Assembly: GCF_000007665.1 (NCBI RefSeq)
Contig: NC_006087.1
Span: 2,418,001 to 2,482,000, forward strand
Length of the DNA: 64,000 bases
From: Leifsonia xyli subsp. xyli str. CTCB07
Lineage (GTDB): Bacteria; Actinomycetota; Actinomycetes; Actinomycetales; Microbacteriaceae
Reading direction: 5' to 3'
Under the pieces are notes generated by a model that was given only the letters and a program-made list of their open reading frames with translations, was not told where the DNA came from and did no database searches. Positions within the stretch are counted from its first letter, which is position 1. The number at the start of each line of letters is the position of its first letter. The position numbers were made by a program, and so were the translations under genes. Below, piece after piece: positions 1 through 9,468 of the stretch.

Positions 1-486
1 CGCCGAAGGCGCTGGCAGCGCCCGGAACGGTGATCGCCCAGATCGTGTCGAGCCAGCCCAGGCTCTGCACGATGAGGTAGTTCGGGATGAGGAAGATCAC
101 AGGCGGGACGAGCAGCATCGCCACGATCAGCCCGAACACGATTCTCTTGCCCCGGAACTCCAGGCGAGCCAGCGTGTACGCGCCCAGAGAGGCGGTGATC
201 AGGATGAGGGCGGATTGCAGCGTGGCCGCCCAAACTGTTCAGGAACCAGCGGAAGATCGGCTGCTGGCCACTGGCGAGGGTGGTGTAGGCATCCACCGAG
301 AAGGGGGGCGGGGATGACCGCGTACGGGTTGCGGATGGCGTCGCCATCGGTCTTGAACGAGGTGAGCACGATCCAGGCGAGTGGAAGGATCACGACGAGC
401 GCGAGCACGATGAGCGCGGCGTAGAGCGCGGACCGCTGCACCACGGCGCGCGGCGCGGGCTTGCGGCGGGTGGGCACGGTGGCCAT
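1..486 (-). pseudogene. Broken sugar ABC transporter inner-membrane permease, MalG type (3' end beyond window)
   Basis: Starts at an ATG (complement of 484-486). About 58 residues are normal, including a first membrane helix and the LAWIVLTSFKTDGDAIRNP stretch typical of MalG-like permeases. A C-run near 305-312 then has one base too many; the next frame reads FSVDAYTTLASGQQPIFRWF. A second shift near 226-232 leads to the frame reading ATLQSALILITASLGAYTLA and on to the left edge. All three pieces together look like one BPD_transp_1 permease, which would form the membrane channel with its MalF-type partner upstream. At least two indels make it a pseudogene, unless both are assembly errors. 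The C-terminus with the EAA loop is cut by the window edge. Confidence 0.8.
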
Positions 487-1461
487 CGAGTCGCCTTCTC
501 CGTCCGCTCCCGCTGCACGCGAAAATTGACGATGCTGATAACGGCCAGGAAGACGAAGAGCACGTAGCTCATCGCCGCCGCCGCGGCCATGTTGTTCTGG
601 GAGAGTCCCTGGTCGGAGATGTACATGATCGCCGTGCGGGTCTGAGTGCCAGGGCCGCCCTTGGTGAGGAGGTACGACTGGCCGAACATGTTGGCGCTGG
701 CGAGGATAGTGATGGTCGTCACGAAGGTCATCACCGGGCGGAGGCCCGGCAGCTTCACACTGAAGAACTGGCGCACGGCGCCCGCGCCGTCCAGGGCCGC
801 CGCCTCATAGAGGTCCGCGCCGATGCCCTTCAGCCCGGCGAGGAGGATGACAGTGTTGAAGCCCATCGTCCACCACACGGTCACACCGACGAGCGAGACC
901 CACACCCACGGCACATTCACGGTCCACGGGATGTCGCTGGGAAGCCCGGCCATCCCGAGCAGGTGGTTCACGATGCCGGACTGCGTATCGAGCAGGTACT
1001 TCCAGATGACGCCGATGACGGCGACGCCGAGCACGTAGGGGGCGAAGAAGACGCCGCGGAAGAAGGCCCCCACACGGAGGCGGCGGTTCAGCAGGACGGC
1101 GACGAGCAGCGGGACGGCCAGCAGGAACGGGACACTGGCCACCGCGAAGGTCCCGGTCGCGATCATCGACTGCCAGAAGTCGCCCGAGGTCGCCGAACCC
1201 GGGGTGAACAGGTCGAGGTAGTTGCGCAGTCCGACGAACGACTGGCTCTCGCGGAACGGGCTCCAGTTCGTCAGGCTGACCCAGAGGCCGAAGACGGCCG
1301 GAGCGAGGACGAACAGCGCGAACAGGACGAGGAAGGGTGCGAGGAACAGATAGGCAACCCCGGTGCGGCGGCGGGCGGCGGGGACGGTCGTCGTGCGCGG
1401 CGAGGCGCGAGCGCGGCGCCCCGGTCTCCGGGGGCGCCGCGAGCTGGGCGGTGTCAGTCAC
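390..1461 (-). pseudogene. Broken sugar ABC transporter permease, MalF type
   Basis: The natural start is a GTG at 1461 that overlaps the stop of the binding-protein gene (GTGACTGA). This frame reads MTDTAQLAAPPETGAPRSR and then loses sense. The real permease body is in another frame, beginning around RTTTVPAARRRTGVAYLFLA and running unbroken to 390, with six predicted helices and the EAA-type loop (EAAALDGAGAVRQFF). The break lies in a C/G-rich repetitive stretch near 1375-1395. The body frame has no start codon of its own before a stop, so translation would need a frameshift. The 3' end overlaps the MalG-type start by about 97 bases, longer than usual. Partner of the binding protein and MalG-type gene; no ATPase gene is in view. 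Confidence 0.8.
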
Positions 1462-2761
1462 CGTATTTCTCAGCGTTCTGCTTCAGGAGGGTGTTCGCTT
1501 TCGCGACCGCGTCGTCCAGTGCCTCCTTCGGCGTCTTCTTGCCGGTGACGGCCTCGTTGACCGCAGTGGTCACGGTCGCCGTCACGGTGGTGATGCCCGG
1601 GGCGGCGGTCTCGAAGCGGGCGTACTCGAGTTCGCCGAGGAACGACTTCAGGGTGGGGTAGTCCTGCACGAGCTTGGGGTCGTCGCGCACCGAGTTCATG
1701 GCGGGGAGCTCACCCGTCTGCGGCCAGTCGGCGGAGTTGTCGTTCATCCACTTGACGAAGGTCGCGGCGGCGGCGGTCTTGTTCTTGTCCTGTCCCTTGT
1801 TGTTCATGAACATCCAGTGGGTGGAGCTCGACCAAACGGCTTTCTCCGTGCCGATCTGCGGAACCGGGACAGCCGCCCAGCTCAGCTTGTCGAACGCGGT
1901 GTTGGTGGTCTGCCAGACGCCGTTCCAGTTGAAGGCGGTCTTGCCGGCGATGAGGGCGTTGATGTTGCCGTCCTGCGCGACATCCTTCGGGCTGTAGCAG
2001 TTCCCCACGAGATCGGTCATCCAGGTGAGCGCCTGGACGCCGGCGCCGGAGTTGAACGTCGCCTTGGTGATGTCCTTGTCGAAGAGGTCGCCGCCGAACT
2101 GCCAGAGCAGCGACTGGAACTCGAACGTGCCGGTGAAGACGTAGCCGTCCACCCACTCCCCCTGGACGCCCACTGCCTTCAGCTTGTCGAGCGCGGCGAG
2201 GTAGGAGGCTTTGTCCGTGGGCAGATTCTCGGTGTCCACACCCGCGGATGTCAGGACGTCTTTGTTGGCGTAGAGGCCGAGCGGGGTGACGCTCCACGGC
2301 ACCGCGTACTGCGCTCCGTTGTAGGAGCCGGCCTTCATCAGACCGGCCGGGAAGTCGCTCTCCTTGTAGCCGAGGGAGGTCACGATGGAGTCGGCCTTGA
2401 GCACGAGGCCCTGGGCGGCGTAGGTGGCGATGTCGTCGCCGTGGCCGACCGAGACATCCGGGCCCTTGCCCGCTTTGACCGCGAGCGGCATCTTCTTGGC
2501 GATGTCCGCCCACTCCATCGGGACGTCCTTGACGACAATGCTCTTGTGCTCGGCGTTGAACTTCTCGATCAGCTTCGGCACGAGGACCGGGGCTGCGCCG
2601 CCCGTCCAGCCGTTCCAGAAGCTGATGGTGACCTTGGGGCCGTCGTAGTCGCCCGAGGAGACCTCGGCGCTGCCGCCGCCCGGGGAGGCTCCGCATCCGC
2701 TTAGGGCCAGGCCAAGGCAGGCGACGACCGCGATGGCGCGGCCGGCAGTTCGCATCTTCAT
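1454..2761 (-). CDS. Extracellular sugar-binding lipoprotein, ABC transporter family 1
   Basis: 435 residues. The N-terminus is a lipoprotein signal with lipobox LALSGCG, so the mature protein should be anchored outside the membrane. The body has the family-1 solute-binding layout: VTISFWNGWTGG near residue 45, then GKTAFNWNGVW around 270 and an alternating alpha/beta pattern to the end. It captures a sugar, probably an oligosaccharide, and delivers it to the MalF/MalG-type channel encoded immediately downstream, whose first gene overlaps its stop. Start chosen at the first ATG; a second ATG two codons on is equally possible. It is the only intact gene of this transporter in view. The substrate cannot be told from sequence. 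Likely controlled by the divergent LacI-type regulator. Confidence 0.92.
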   Translation of the reverse strand: MKMRTAGRAIAVVACLGLALSGCGASPGGGSAEVSSGDYDGPKVTISFWNGWTGGAAPVLVPKLIEKFNAEHKSIVVKDVPMEWADIAKKMPLAVKAGKGPDVSVGHGDDIATYAAQGLVLKADSIVTSLGYKESDFPAGLMKAGSYNGAQYAVPWSVTPLGLYANKDVLTSAGVDTENLPTDKASYLAALDKLKAVGVQGEWVDGYVFTGTFEFQSLLWQFGGDLFDKDITKATFNSGAGVQALTWMTDLVGNCYSPKDVAQDGNINALIAGKTAFNWNGVWQTTNTAFDKLSWAAVPVPQIGTEKAVWSSSTHWMFMNNKGQDKNKTAAAATFVKWMNDNSADWPQTGELPAMNSVRDDPKLVQDYPTLKSFLGELEYARFETAAPGITTVTATVTTAVNEAVTGKKTPKEALDDAVAKANTLLKQNAEKYGD

Positions 2762-2828
2762 GTGTTCTATCCCTTGAGTGCTGCACGGGTGTGCTGTCGA
2801 TAGAGCCGTCTCGGCGTGTGGGGAGAAT

Positions 2829-2846
2829 TTACAGCGCTAGATATTT
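2829..2846. promoter_or_regulatory. Operator-like site 1, shared promoter region of sugar operon and lacI-type gene
   Basis: TTACAGCGCTAGATATTT occurs here and again, identical over 18 bases, at 3900-3917. The centre AGCGCT with flanking T..A forms an imperfect palindrome around a central CG, as in LacI-family operators. It lies between the divergent binding-protein and regulator genes, where a repressor could act on both. That it binds the adjacent regulator is inference. Confidence 0.55.
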
Positions 2847-2898
2847 GGTGTCAAGGTGGGATCCGCTAAAGTGGGCGCATCGGAACGGGGAGGGCGGA

Positions 2899-3930
2899 AT
2901 GGCAGTCAGGCTGCAGGATGTCGCCGACTACGCAGGCGTTTCCATCAAGACGGTCTCCAATGTCGTCCGCGACTATCCCCACGTCAGCGCGAAGATGCGC
3001 GAGCGGGTGCAGCGCGCGATCGACGAGCTCGGCTACCGCCCGAATATGATGGGCCGCCGGCTCGCGACCGGACGCACCGGGCTCCTCGCGCTGGCCTTCG
3101 CCGACGTGACCCTCCCGTATTTCGCCGAACTGGCCCGCGCGGTGGACGCCGCCGCCGCGCGCCGCGGCTACCGCGTGCTGCTCGAGCAGACCGACGGGAC
3201 CATCGAGGGCGAGCGGGCCGTGGTGTCGGCGAGCGAGGCGGGCCTGGTCGACGGGATGATGTTCCAGCCGACCGTCATGGGCTCCACCGAGCTCGCCCAG
3301 AGCCGGCCTGGCGTGCCCCTCGTGATCCTCGGTGAGAACGCCGCCCCGCTGGGGCTCGACAGCATCATGATCGACAATGTCGCCGCCGCCCGCTCCGTCA
3401 CCGAGCACATCCTCGCGCTCGGACGCCGGAACGTCGGCTTCGTGGGCCACGAAGCGCACGGCCTCACCCGGACCTCGCGCCTGCGCATCGCCGGCTACCA
3501 GGAGGCGCTGGAAGCGGCGGGCATCGCACCGGACACACGCCGCCTCATCGCGAGCGACTCGGTCTCCGCGGTCAGCGCCGCCGCCGCGGTGGGGGCGGCG
3601 CTCGACGCGGGCCTCGAGCTGGACGGTCTCGTGTGCCGCGACGACCTCGCGGCGATCGGGACGCTGCGAGCGGTGCAGGAGCGGGGCTTGAGGATCCCGG
3701 ACGATATCGTCGTGACCGGGTGGGACAATGTGGCCGTCACCGCCGTGACCTACCCCTCGCTCACGACCGTCGCGCCGGATCTGCGGGGCCTCGCCGACCG
3801 CGCCGTCGCCATGCTGCTGGAGCGCATCGACGGCTTCGATGCCGCCGGCCGGCACGAACTGGCGGAGTTCTCTCTCGTCGCGCGGGAGAGCGCGCCTGCT
3901 TACAGCGCTAGATATTTTCCGGACCGCTGA
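2899..3930 (+). CDS. LacI-family transcriptional regulator
   Basis: 343 residues. The N-terminal LacI helix-turn-helix (LQDVADYAGVSIKTVSNVVR) starts at residue 4 and is followed by the hinge region and a periplasmic-binding-protein-like sensor domain to the C-terminus (IPDDIVVTGWDN near residue 275). The frame is open 36 codons further upstream, but the family N-terminus and a GGGAGGG-like ribosome site just before the ATG at 2899 fix the start. It is divergent from the sugar transporter genes and is their likely repressor, with the sugar or a derivative as inducer. Its last codons (YSARYF) contain a second copy of the operator-like sequence found in its promoter, which might allow looping or autoregulation. 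Confidence 0.9.
   Translation: MAVRLQDVADYAGVSIKTVSNVVRDYPHVSAKMRERVQRAIDELGYRPNMMGRRLATGRTGLLALAFADVTLPYFAELARAVDAAAARRGYRVLLEQTDGTIEGERAVVSASEAGLVDGMMFQPTVMGSTELAQSRPGVPLVILGENAAPLGLDSIMIDNVAAARSVTEHILALGRRNVGFVGHEAHGLTRTSRLRIAGYQEALEAAGIAPDTRRLIASDSVSAVSAAAAVGAALDAGLELDGLVCRDDLAAIGTLRAVQERGLRIPDDIVVTGWDNVAVTAVTYPSLTTVAPDLRGLADRAVAMLLERIDGFDAAGRHELAEFSLVARESAPAYSARYFPDR
3900..3917. promoter_or_regulatory. Operator-like site 2 inside the 3' end of the lacI-type gene
   Basis: Exact 18-base copy of the sequence at 2829-2846, about 1.07 kb away, overlapping the last codons of the regulator gene. An identical AGCGCT-centred copy is unlikely by chance and suggests a second binding site. Confidence 0.5.
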
Positions 3931-3956
3931 AGCGAAATACTGAGGCGAAACGCCGA

Positions 3957-4215
3957 CCCGAAATGCCGGCCCCGAACGCGGCAGCGCGGCGGTGCGGGCA
4001 CGAAGCGGCCTTCGGGTCTCGTCAGCCCGGCGATGAACGCCGAGAGCGAATCCGGCTGGGAGCCGACGCGCCCGTCGTTGGTGACACACTCTCCCCCGAC
4101 GAGACCCGTGACCACGAGGGTGAACCAGGCGAACCCGATGATGTCGGCGTTCTCCGGCTGGGCGAACGCCTCGAACAGTGCGGTGATCCATGCCTCCGGG
4201 AATTCTCCCCGCGCG
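3957..4215 (-). pseudogene. C-terminal fragment of a glycoside hydrolase-like protein
   Basis: Read on the minus strand, this stretch gives EAWITALFEAFAQPENADII, then GFAWFTLVVTG and DGRVGSQPDSLSAFIAGLT. The order (helix EAWI..LFEAF, strand IIGFAWF, then a D..V.S.P.SL.AF ending) resembles the C-termini of GH26-type and related beta-glycanases. There is no start codon or upstream catalytic part, and the frame closes on both sides, so it is a remnant of a gene once next to the sugar transporter. The family assignment rests on a short stretch and is tentative. Confidence 0.4.
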
Positions 4216-4285
4216 CCCGGTGTTCGATGGAGATGCAGCTAGGCAATGGCGCCGGCCCCCTTTCCGCAGCCACAAGGAGTCCGCT

Positions 4286-4879
4286 TTGTCCATCACCGAC
4301 GTCGCCTAACACCGCACCGCCGACGCCTCCGCCCCGCCGACGCCCGCCCTCGCTGAGCGATGGAGCCCGCGGGCGTTCGACGGCGACGCCGTCATCGACG
4401 AGACCAAACTCACCACCGCCCTGGAGGCGGCCCGCTGGGCGCCGACCTCCAGCAACTCACAGCCCTGGCGCTTCATCGTCGCGCGCCGCGGCAGCGCCGC
4501 TTTCGAGACGATCGTCGCGCAGCTGACCGGCTTCAACCGGCTCTGTGCGGGTGCCGCGAGCGTGTTGGTGGCCGCTGTGGCCGAGACGGCGGACGCGGAG
4601 GGCAAAGAGCGCCCCTGGGCCAGCTACGACGTGGGCCAGGCCGTCGCGCATCTCAGCGTCCAGGCGCACCACGACGGTCTGCACACTCACCAGATGGGCG
4701 GCTTCGATGCGGCGGGGCTGAGTGCAGCGTTCAACCTCGAGAAGCGTTTCCTGCCCGTGTCGGTCACCGCGATCGGCACGCTGGGCGACGCCGGAACACT
4801 GCCGGAGGCGCTTCGCGAGCGCGAACTCGCCCCGCGCACACGTAACACCCTCGACAGCATCCTGCTCGCAAACGACTGA
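4286..4879 (+). pseudogene. Nitroreductase-family oxidoreductase with a stop at codon 8
   Basis: An AAGGAG site at 4274-4279 precedes a TTG at 4286 reading (M)SITDVA and then TAA at 4307-4309. After the stop the same frame continues without interruption to 4879: LAERWSPRAFDGDAVIDE, then ARWAPTSSNSQPWRFIVAR, the FMN-binding signature of nitroreductases. The rest matches a protein of about 197 residues, the usual family length. No ATG, GTG or TTG occurs in this frame between the stop and 4562, so no normal product is expected. One base change would restore it. Members use FMN and NAD(P)H to reduce nitro compounds or quinones. Converges with the dehydrogenase gene, stops 6 bases apart. Confidence 0.75.
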
Positions 4880-4885
4880 GCGGGG

Positions 4886-5935
4886 CTACGGCCGGACTAG
4901 CGCCTTGATCGCGCGGCGCTCGTCCATCGCCGCGTAAGCCTCAGCGATATCGCTCAGCGGCACCTGGAGATCGAAGACACGACCGGGCTCAATCGCACCC
5001 GACCAGACATCCCGCAACAACTCCTCCACATAATTGCGAACCGGGGCGAAACCGCCGTTCACGCCGACGTTGCTGGCGAACAGGGGACGGACCGGGAGTT
5101 CAGGACCGCCGTTCGGCACGCCCACATACCCGACCATGCCACCCGGACGGCACGACCGGATGGCCTGGTCCATCGACTCCTTGGTGCCGACAGCCTCAAG
5201 GACGCAATCTGCGCCGATACCGTCCAGCAGTCCCTTGACCGCAGCGACGCCCGCGTCCCCGCGCTCGGCGACGATGTCCGTCGCGCCGAACTCGCGGGCG
5301 AGCGCCTGGCGCGACTCGTGCCGCGACATCGCGACGATGCGGGAGGCGCCGAGCCGCGCAGAGGCGAGCACCGCGCACAGGCCGACCGCGCCGTCCCCGA
5401 CGACCACGACGGTGCTGCCTGGGCGCACGCCGGCAGAGACCGCGGCGTGGTGGCCGGTGCCCATCACATCCGACAAGGCGAGAAGGCTCGGGATGAGCTC
5501 CTCGCGCGGATACTCCGGTGTCGCGACGAGCGACCCGTCGGCGTGCGGAACGCGGACTTTCTGCCCCTGGCCGCCGTCCGCGAAGGCGCCGGAGCGGTCG
5601 TCGGCTCCCCACCACCCGCCGTGCAGGCAGGAGGCGCTCACGCCGTTCTCGCAGTTCACACAAGTCATATCGCAGTCGTAGAACGGTGCGATGACGAAGT
5701 CGCCCGGTTCGATGGTCGCGACCTCCGGGCCGACCGCCTCAACGACACCGACGAACTCGTGGCCGATCCGGCGGGGCTGGCTGGTCGGCGTGACGCCGCG
5801 ATAGGGCCACAGGTCGGACCCGCAGACACAGGTGGCGACAACGCGCACGATCGCGTCGCCGCCGGTGGAGAGGACAGGGTCGGGGACCTCTTCGAGGCGG
5901 ACGTCGCGCTCCCCGTGGATGATCGTCGCAAGCAC
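4886..5935 (-). CDS. Zinc-dependent alcohol dehydrogenase (MDR family)
   Basis: 349 residues from a GTG at 5935. N-terminal GroES-like domain with catalytic zinc ligands (CVCGSD and GHEF) and a structural-zinc lobe with four cysteines (DCDMTCVNCENGVSASC). The Rossmann domain follows with a glycine-rich VVVGDGAVGLCAV motif near residue 175 and an acidic or neutral cofactor loop (MSRHESRQ). It should oxidise an alcohol or reduce an aldehyde with NAD(P). The substrate is unknown. It lies 10 bases after the GntR-type regulator gene in the same direction, so the two probably form an operon under that regulator. The longer open frame upstream overlaps the regulator gene and is not used. Confidence 0.88.
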   Translation of the reverse strand: MLATIIHGERDVRLEEVPDPVLSTGGDAIVRVVATCVCGSDLWPYRGVTPTSQPRRIGHEFVGVVEAVGPEVATIEPGDFVIAPFYDCDMTCVNCENGVSASCLHGGWWGADDRSGAFADGGQGQKVRVPHADGSLVATPEYPREELIPSLLALSDVMGTGHHAAVSAGVRPGSTVVVVGDGAVGLCAVLASARLGASRIVAMSRHESRQALAREFGATDIVAERGDAGVAAVKGLLDGIGADCVLEAVGTKESMDQAIRSCRPGGMVGYVGVPNGGPELPVRPLFASNVGVNGGFAPVRNYVEELLRDVWSGAIEPGRVFDLQVPLSDIAEAYAAMDERRAIKALVRP

Positions 5936-5945
5936 GCTCCCGAGC

Positions 5946-6593
5946 CTACGCCGGAAGCAGGAACACCAGCCCCGTGGCGAGTTCTGCCTCCACCGCGGAA
6001 CCGGACGCCGTGGCCTCCCGCAGTCTCTCGATCGAGGCGGCGAGCTCCTGCTGGTCGACGAGGGTGCGCATCCGCTCGGTCCGCATCTTGTAGGAGAGGC
6101 CGTCGAGCGTGTCGTGGCACAGCTGGACGAGCTGCGGGTTCTCGCAGTGTTCGATGTAGCGGGAGAAGACCGGGATGAACAGGTCGCGGACGCTGTCGAA
6201 GTCGCCGCCGCGCGCGGCCTCGGCCAGCTTCCGCAGCTCGGAGAGGATGCTCTTGCGGGCAGAGTCCGGGAGTTTCGGGACGGCGAGGCGGACGACGCCG
6301 GCGAGCACGACGCCGAGCGTGTTGTAAGAAGTGAGCGCCTCCTCCTCGCTGGGGGTTGCCACGCGCGTGTAGCGGTTGGGGGCCATTTCGATGAGACCGG
6401 CCCGGGTGAGCTCGTTGACCGCGTCCCGGATGGGCGTGCGGGAGACGCCGAGCCAAGCTTGCAGCTCCTCGTCGCGGAGGTCTTCGCCCGGGCGGAGCGT
6501 GCCGTCCATGATCGCGTCGCGGATGCGTTCGCGCACCATGTCGCGCAGCAGAACCCGGTGATGCTGTTCGGGCTGGTCATTGGGGATGGGCAT
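5946..6593 (-). CDS. GntR-family transcriptional regulator
   Basis: 215 residues. Start is the ATG at 6593, preceded by an AGGAG site; the frame is open far upstream without family similarity. The N-terminal winged helix is clear (DEELQAWLGVSRTPIRDAVN, residues about 40-60). It is followed by an all-helical ligand domain of FadR/FCD type. It probably controls its own operon with the downstream alcohol dehydrogenase, responding to a metabolite of that pathway. The 220-base gap upstream, shared with the divergent acetyltransferase gene, should hold promoters for both but shows no clear operator. Confidence 0.85.
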   Translation of the reverse strand: MPIPNDQPEQHHRVLLRDMVRERIRDAIMDGTLRPGEDLRDEELQAWLGVSRTPIRDAVNELTRAGLIEMAPNRYTRVATPSEEEALTSYNTLGVVLAGVVRLAVPKLPDSARKSILSELRKLAEAARGGDFDSVRDLFIPVFSRYIEHCENPQLVQLCHDTLDGLSYKMRTERMRTLVDQQELAASIERLREATASGSAVEAELATGLVFLLPA

Positions 6594-6813
6594 GTATCTC
6601 CTCACACGATAGTGGCCGAGGAGTCGAAGTCCGCTCCTTCCGGACAATGGTATTCCCCGTAGCCCGGTTACGGCCGGGGGATTCTCCCGCCGCACCCGGT
6701 CCGGTGTCCCCTCAGCGCGGGCCAGAGGAGACCGCCCGGTATGCCCTATGCTCGCATCCAGGCTTTCGCGCGTCCCTACCCGCTGCTGAGCCGTCTTGAG
6801 GAAAGGGGAGCCT

Positions 6814-7281
6814 GTGCCTTCGGTGTCTCGTGCCGTCGAGCTCCGCCCGGCGACCGCCGACGATGAGGCGTTCCTGCGCCGGGTGTTCCTGGACGCGCTC
6901 AGCGGAGCGGCCGGCACGCACTCCGGCCACCGCGATCCGGTCCTGACTCTACGCTACAGCTCCCACACCGGCGAGCGCCACGACCGCCATCCGGGCGCGA
7001 TGACCTCGATCATCACGGACGGCGGCGAGCCTGCAGGCTCGGTGACGGTCGACCGCAACGGACCCCGCATCCACCTCGTCGACATCACCGTGCTCACCGA
7101 TCGCCGCGGGCGCGGGATCGCCTCACGGGTGCTCGCCGACCTTCTCGCTGCGGGCGACCGGATGACCCTCTCGGTGTGGAGCCTCAACACGGCGGCCCGA
7201 CGGCTCTGCGAGCAGCACGGTTTCTCCGTGGTCGCCGAGCAGTTCGGCTATCTGCTGATGGCCACGGAGGCCGAGGGCTGA
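6814..7281 (+). CDS. GNAT-family N-acetyltransferase
   Basis: 155 residues. The frame opens at a TTG (6796), but that triplet lies just before a GAGGAAAGGGG ribosome site, so the GTG at 6814 is the better start. It begins with the typical VELRPATADDEAFLRRVF and has acetyl-CoA motif A (LTDRRGRGIASRVLADLL) near residues 95-112, then NTAARRLCEQHGFSVV, the usual motif B ending. It transfers an acetyl group to an unknown small molecule or protein amine. Single gene, convergent with clpB 6 bases away. Confidence 0.85.
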   Translation: MPSVSRAVELRPATADDEAFLRRVFLDALSGAAGTHSGHRDPVLTLRYSSHTGERHDRHPGAMTSIITDGGEPAGSVTVDRNGPRIHLVDITVLTDRRGRGIASRVLADLLAAGDRMTLSVWSLNTAARRLCEQHGFSVVAEQFGYLLMATEAEG

Positions 7282-7287
7282 CGGGCG

Positions 7288-9441
7288 CTACTCCCGCACC
7301 GGGATGACCGTGAGGTGGCCGCCACCCGGTTCGAGATCCACCCGGACCACGTCTCCGTCGCGCACCTCACCGGCTAGCAACGCGGTCGCGAGCCGGTCGT
7401 CGATCTCCCGCTGCATCAGCCGGCGCAGCGGACGAGCCCCGTAGATCGGGTCGTAGCCGCGCTCGGCGAGCCAGCGGCGCGCGTCCGGCGTGACCGCCAG
7501 CTCCAGCCGCCGCTCGGCCAGCCGGGCGACGAGCCGGTCGATGCCGAGCTCCACGATCTCGCCGAGATCCTCCTGCGTGAGGGCGGAGAACACGACCATG
7601 TCGTCGAGACGGTTCACGAACTCCGGCTTGAACGCCTGACGGACGGCCTGCAACACCGCTTCCTCGCGCTCGGTCACGTTCAGGACCGGGTCGACCAGGA
7701 ACTGACTGCCGAGATTAGAGGTCAGGATCAGGATGGTGTTGCGGAAGTCCACCGTGCGCCCCTGCCCGTCGGTGAGGCGGCCGTCGTCCAGCACCTGCAG
7801 GAGGACGTCGAACACCTCCGGGTGCGCCTTCTCCACCTCGTCCAGGAGGATCACGGAGTACGGGCGCCGCCGCACAGCCTCGGTCAGCTGGCCGCCCTGC
7901 TCGTAGCCGACGTATCCGGGAGGAGCGCCGACCAGCCGCGAAACCGAGAGCTTCTCCCCGTACTCACTCATGTCGATGCGGATCATCGCCTTCTCGTCGT
8001 CGAACAGGAAGGCGGCGAGCGCTTTGGCCAGCTCCGTCTTGCCAACGCCCGTCGGGCCGAGAAAGAGGAACGACCCCGTGGGCCGGTCCGGGTCCGAGAT
8101 GCCAGCGCGCGTGCGGCGCACGGCGTCGGCCACCGCCTGCGCCGCCGGTCTCTGTCCGACGACCCTCCGGCCGAGCTCGCTCTCCAGGTGCAGCAGCTTC
8201 TCAGTCTCGCCCTGCGTCAGCCGGGAGACGGGGATGCCGGTCCAGGCGGCCACCACAGCTGCGATGTCCTCGGCCGTGACCTGCTCGTTCACCATCCGCG
8301 GGTGGCCGTGCTCGGCCCGCTCGGCCTCCGCCAGCTCCCGCTCGATGTTCGGGATGGTCTCATACTCGATGCGGGACGCCTCCTGGTAGCGGCCGTCGCG
8401 CAGCGCGAGGTCGCGGGCCGTCTTGGCTTCGTCCAGCTGGCTGCGCAGCTCGCCGACGCGGGTGAGCGCCGCCTTCTCGGACCACCAGCGCTCCTGGAGC
8501 TCCGTCAGCTCGCGCTGCTGCTCGCCGAGCCGCTGCCGCAGCTGCTCGAGGCGCTCCTTGCTGGCGGCGTCCTTCTCTTTCTTGAGCGCGAACTCCTCCA
8601 GCTTGATCCGCTCGACCTGCCGCTGAAGCGTGTCGATCTCGACCGGCGCGGAGTCGATCTCCATCTTCAGCCGGCTGGCGGCTTCGTCGATCAGATCGAT
8701 CGCCTTGTCCGGCAGCTGGCGAGCGGTGATGTAGCGATTGGAGAGGGAAGCTGCGGCCACCAGCGCCGAGTCCTCGATGGTCACGCCGTGGTGCGCCTCG
8801 TAGCGGCCCTTGAGCCCGCGCAGGATGGCGACCGTGTCCTCCACGCTCGGCTCGCCCACGTACACCTGCTGGAAGCGGCGTTCGAGGGCGGCATCCTTCT
8901 CGATGAACTCGCGGTACTCGTCCAGCGTTGTGGCCCCGATGAGCCGCAGCTCGCCGCGCGCCAGCATCGGCTTCAGCATGTTCGACGCCGCGACGGACCC
9001 CTCACCGCCACCCGCGCCCATGAGGATGTGCAGTTCGTCCACGAAGGTGATGATCCGGCCCTCGGCGGCGTCGATCTCCTTGAGCACGGCCTTCAGCCGC
9101 TCCTCGAACTGGCCGCGGTACATAGCCCCGGCCACCAGCGCCGAGAGGTCGAGCGAGACCAGTTGTTTGTCCTTCAGCGAGTCGGCCACGTCCCCCGCGA
9201 CGATGCGCTGGGCCAGGCCTTCCACCACGGCGGTCTTGCCGACACCGGGCTCACCGATGAGCACCGGGTTGTTCTTGGTGCGTCGCGTGAGCACCTGGCT
9301 CACGCGACGGATCTCGGCGTCTCGTCCGATCACCGGGTCGAGCTTGCCGCTCTTGGCGATCTCGGTGAGGTTCACGCCGTACTGTTCGAGAGCGCTTTTG
9401 CCCTCCTCCTGGGTGGAGGGGGCGCCTTGCAGGTTCGCCAT
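7288..9441 (-). CDS. clpB: ClpB protein disaggregase, short form without the N-terminal domain
   Basis: 717 residues; start ATG at 9441 ([11 protein letters not shown]). AAA module 1 has Walker A GEPGVGKT and the FVDELH Walker B. The coiled-coil M domain follows ([19 protein letters not shown], about residues 300-420). AAA module 2 has [28 protein letters not shown] and [15 protein letters not shown]. Full-length ClpB has about 860 residues and an N-terminal Clp_N domain; here only some 20 residues precede [12 protein letters not shown]. With DnaK, DnaJ and GrpE it resolubilises aggregated proteins in the cytoplasm. A HAIR inverted repeat lies 28 bases upstream, implying HspR control together with the dnaK operon. 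Confidence 0.95.
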   Translation of the reverse strand: MANLQGAPSTQEEGKSALEQYGVNLTEIAKSGKLDPVIGRDAEIRRVSQVLTRRTKNNPVLIGEPGVGKTAVVEGLAQRIVAGDVADSLKDKQLVSLDLSALVAGAMYRGQFEERLKAVLKEIDAAEGRIITFVDELHILMGAGGGEGSVAASNMLKPMLARGELRLIGATTLDEYREFIEKDAALERRFQQVYVGEPSVEDTVAILRGLKGRYEAHHGVTIEDSALVAAASLSNRYITARQLPDKAIDLIDEAASRLKMEIDSAPVEIDTLQRQVERIKLEEFALKKEKDAASKERLEQLRQRLGEQQRELTELQERWWSEKAALTRVGELRSQLDEAKTARDLALRDGRYQEASRIEYETIPNIERELAEAERAEHGHPRMVNEQVTAEDIAAVVAAWTGIPVSRLTQGETEKLLHLESELGRRVVGQRPAAQAVADAVRRTRAGISDPDRPTGSFLFLGPTGVGKTELAKALAAFLFDDEKAMIRIDMSEYGEKLSVSRLVGAPPGYVGYEQGGQLTEAVRRRPYSVILLDEVEKAHPEVFDVLLQVLDDGRLTDGQGRTVDFRNTILILTSNLGSQFLVDPVLNVTEREEAVLQAVRQAFKPEFVNRLDDMVVFSALTQEDLGEIVELGIDRLVARLAERRLELAVTPDARRWLAERGYDPIYGARPLRRLMQREIDDRLATALLAGEVRDGDVVRVDLEPGGGHLTVIPVRE

Positions 9442-9468
9442 ACTCCCCAAATCCTTTCCGTCCGACGA

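Noticed and set aside
1337..2704. A 455-codon plus-strand frame opposite the sugar-binding protein
   Set aside because: Antisense shadow: the minus strand encodes a complete lipoprotein of known family.
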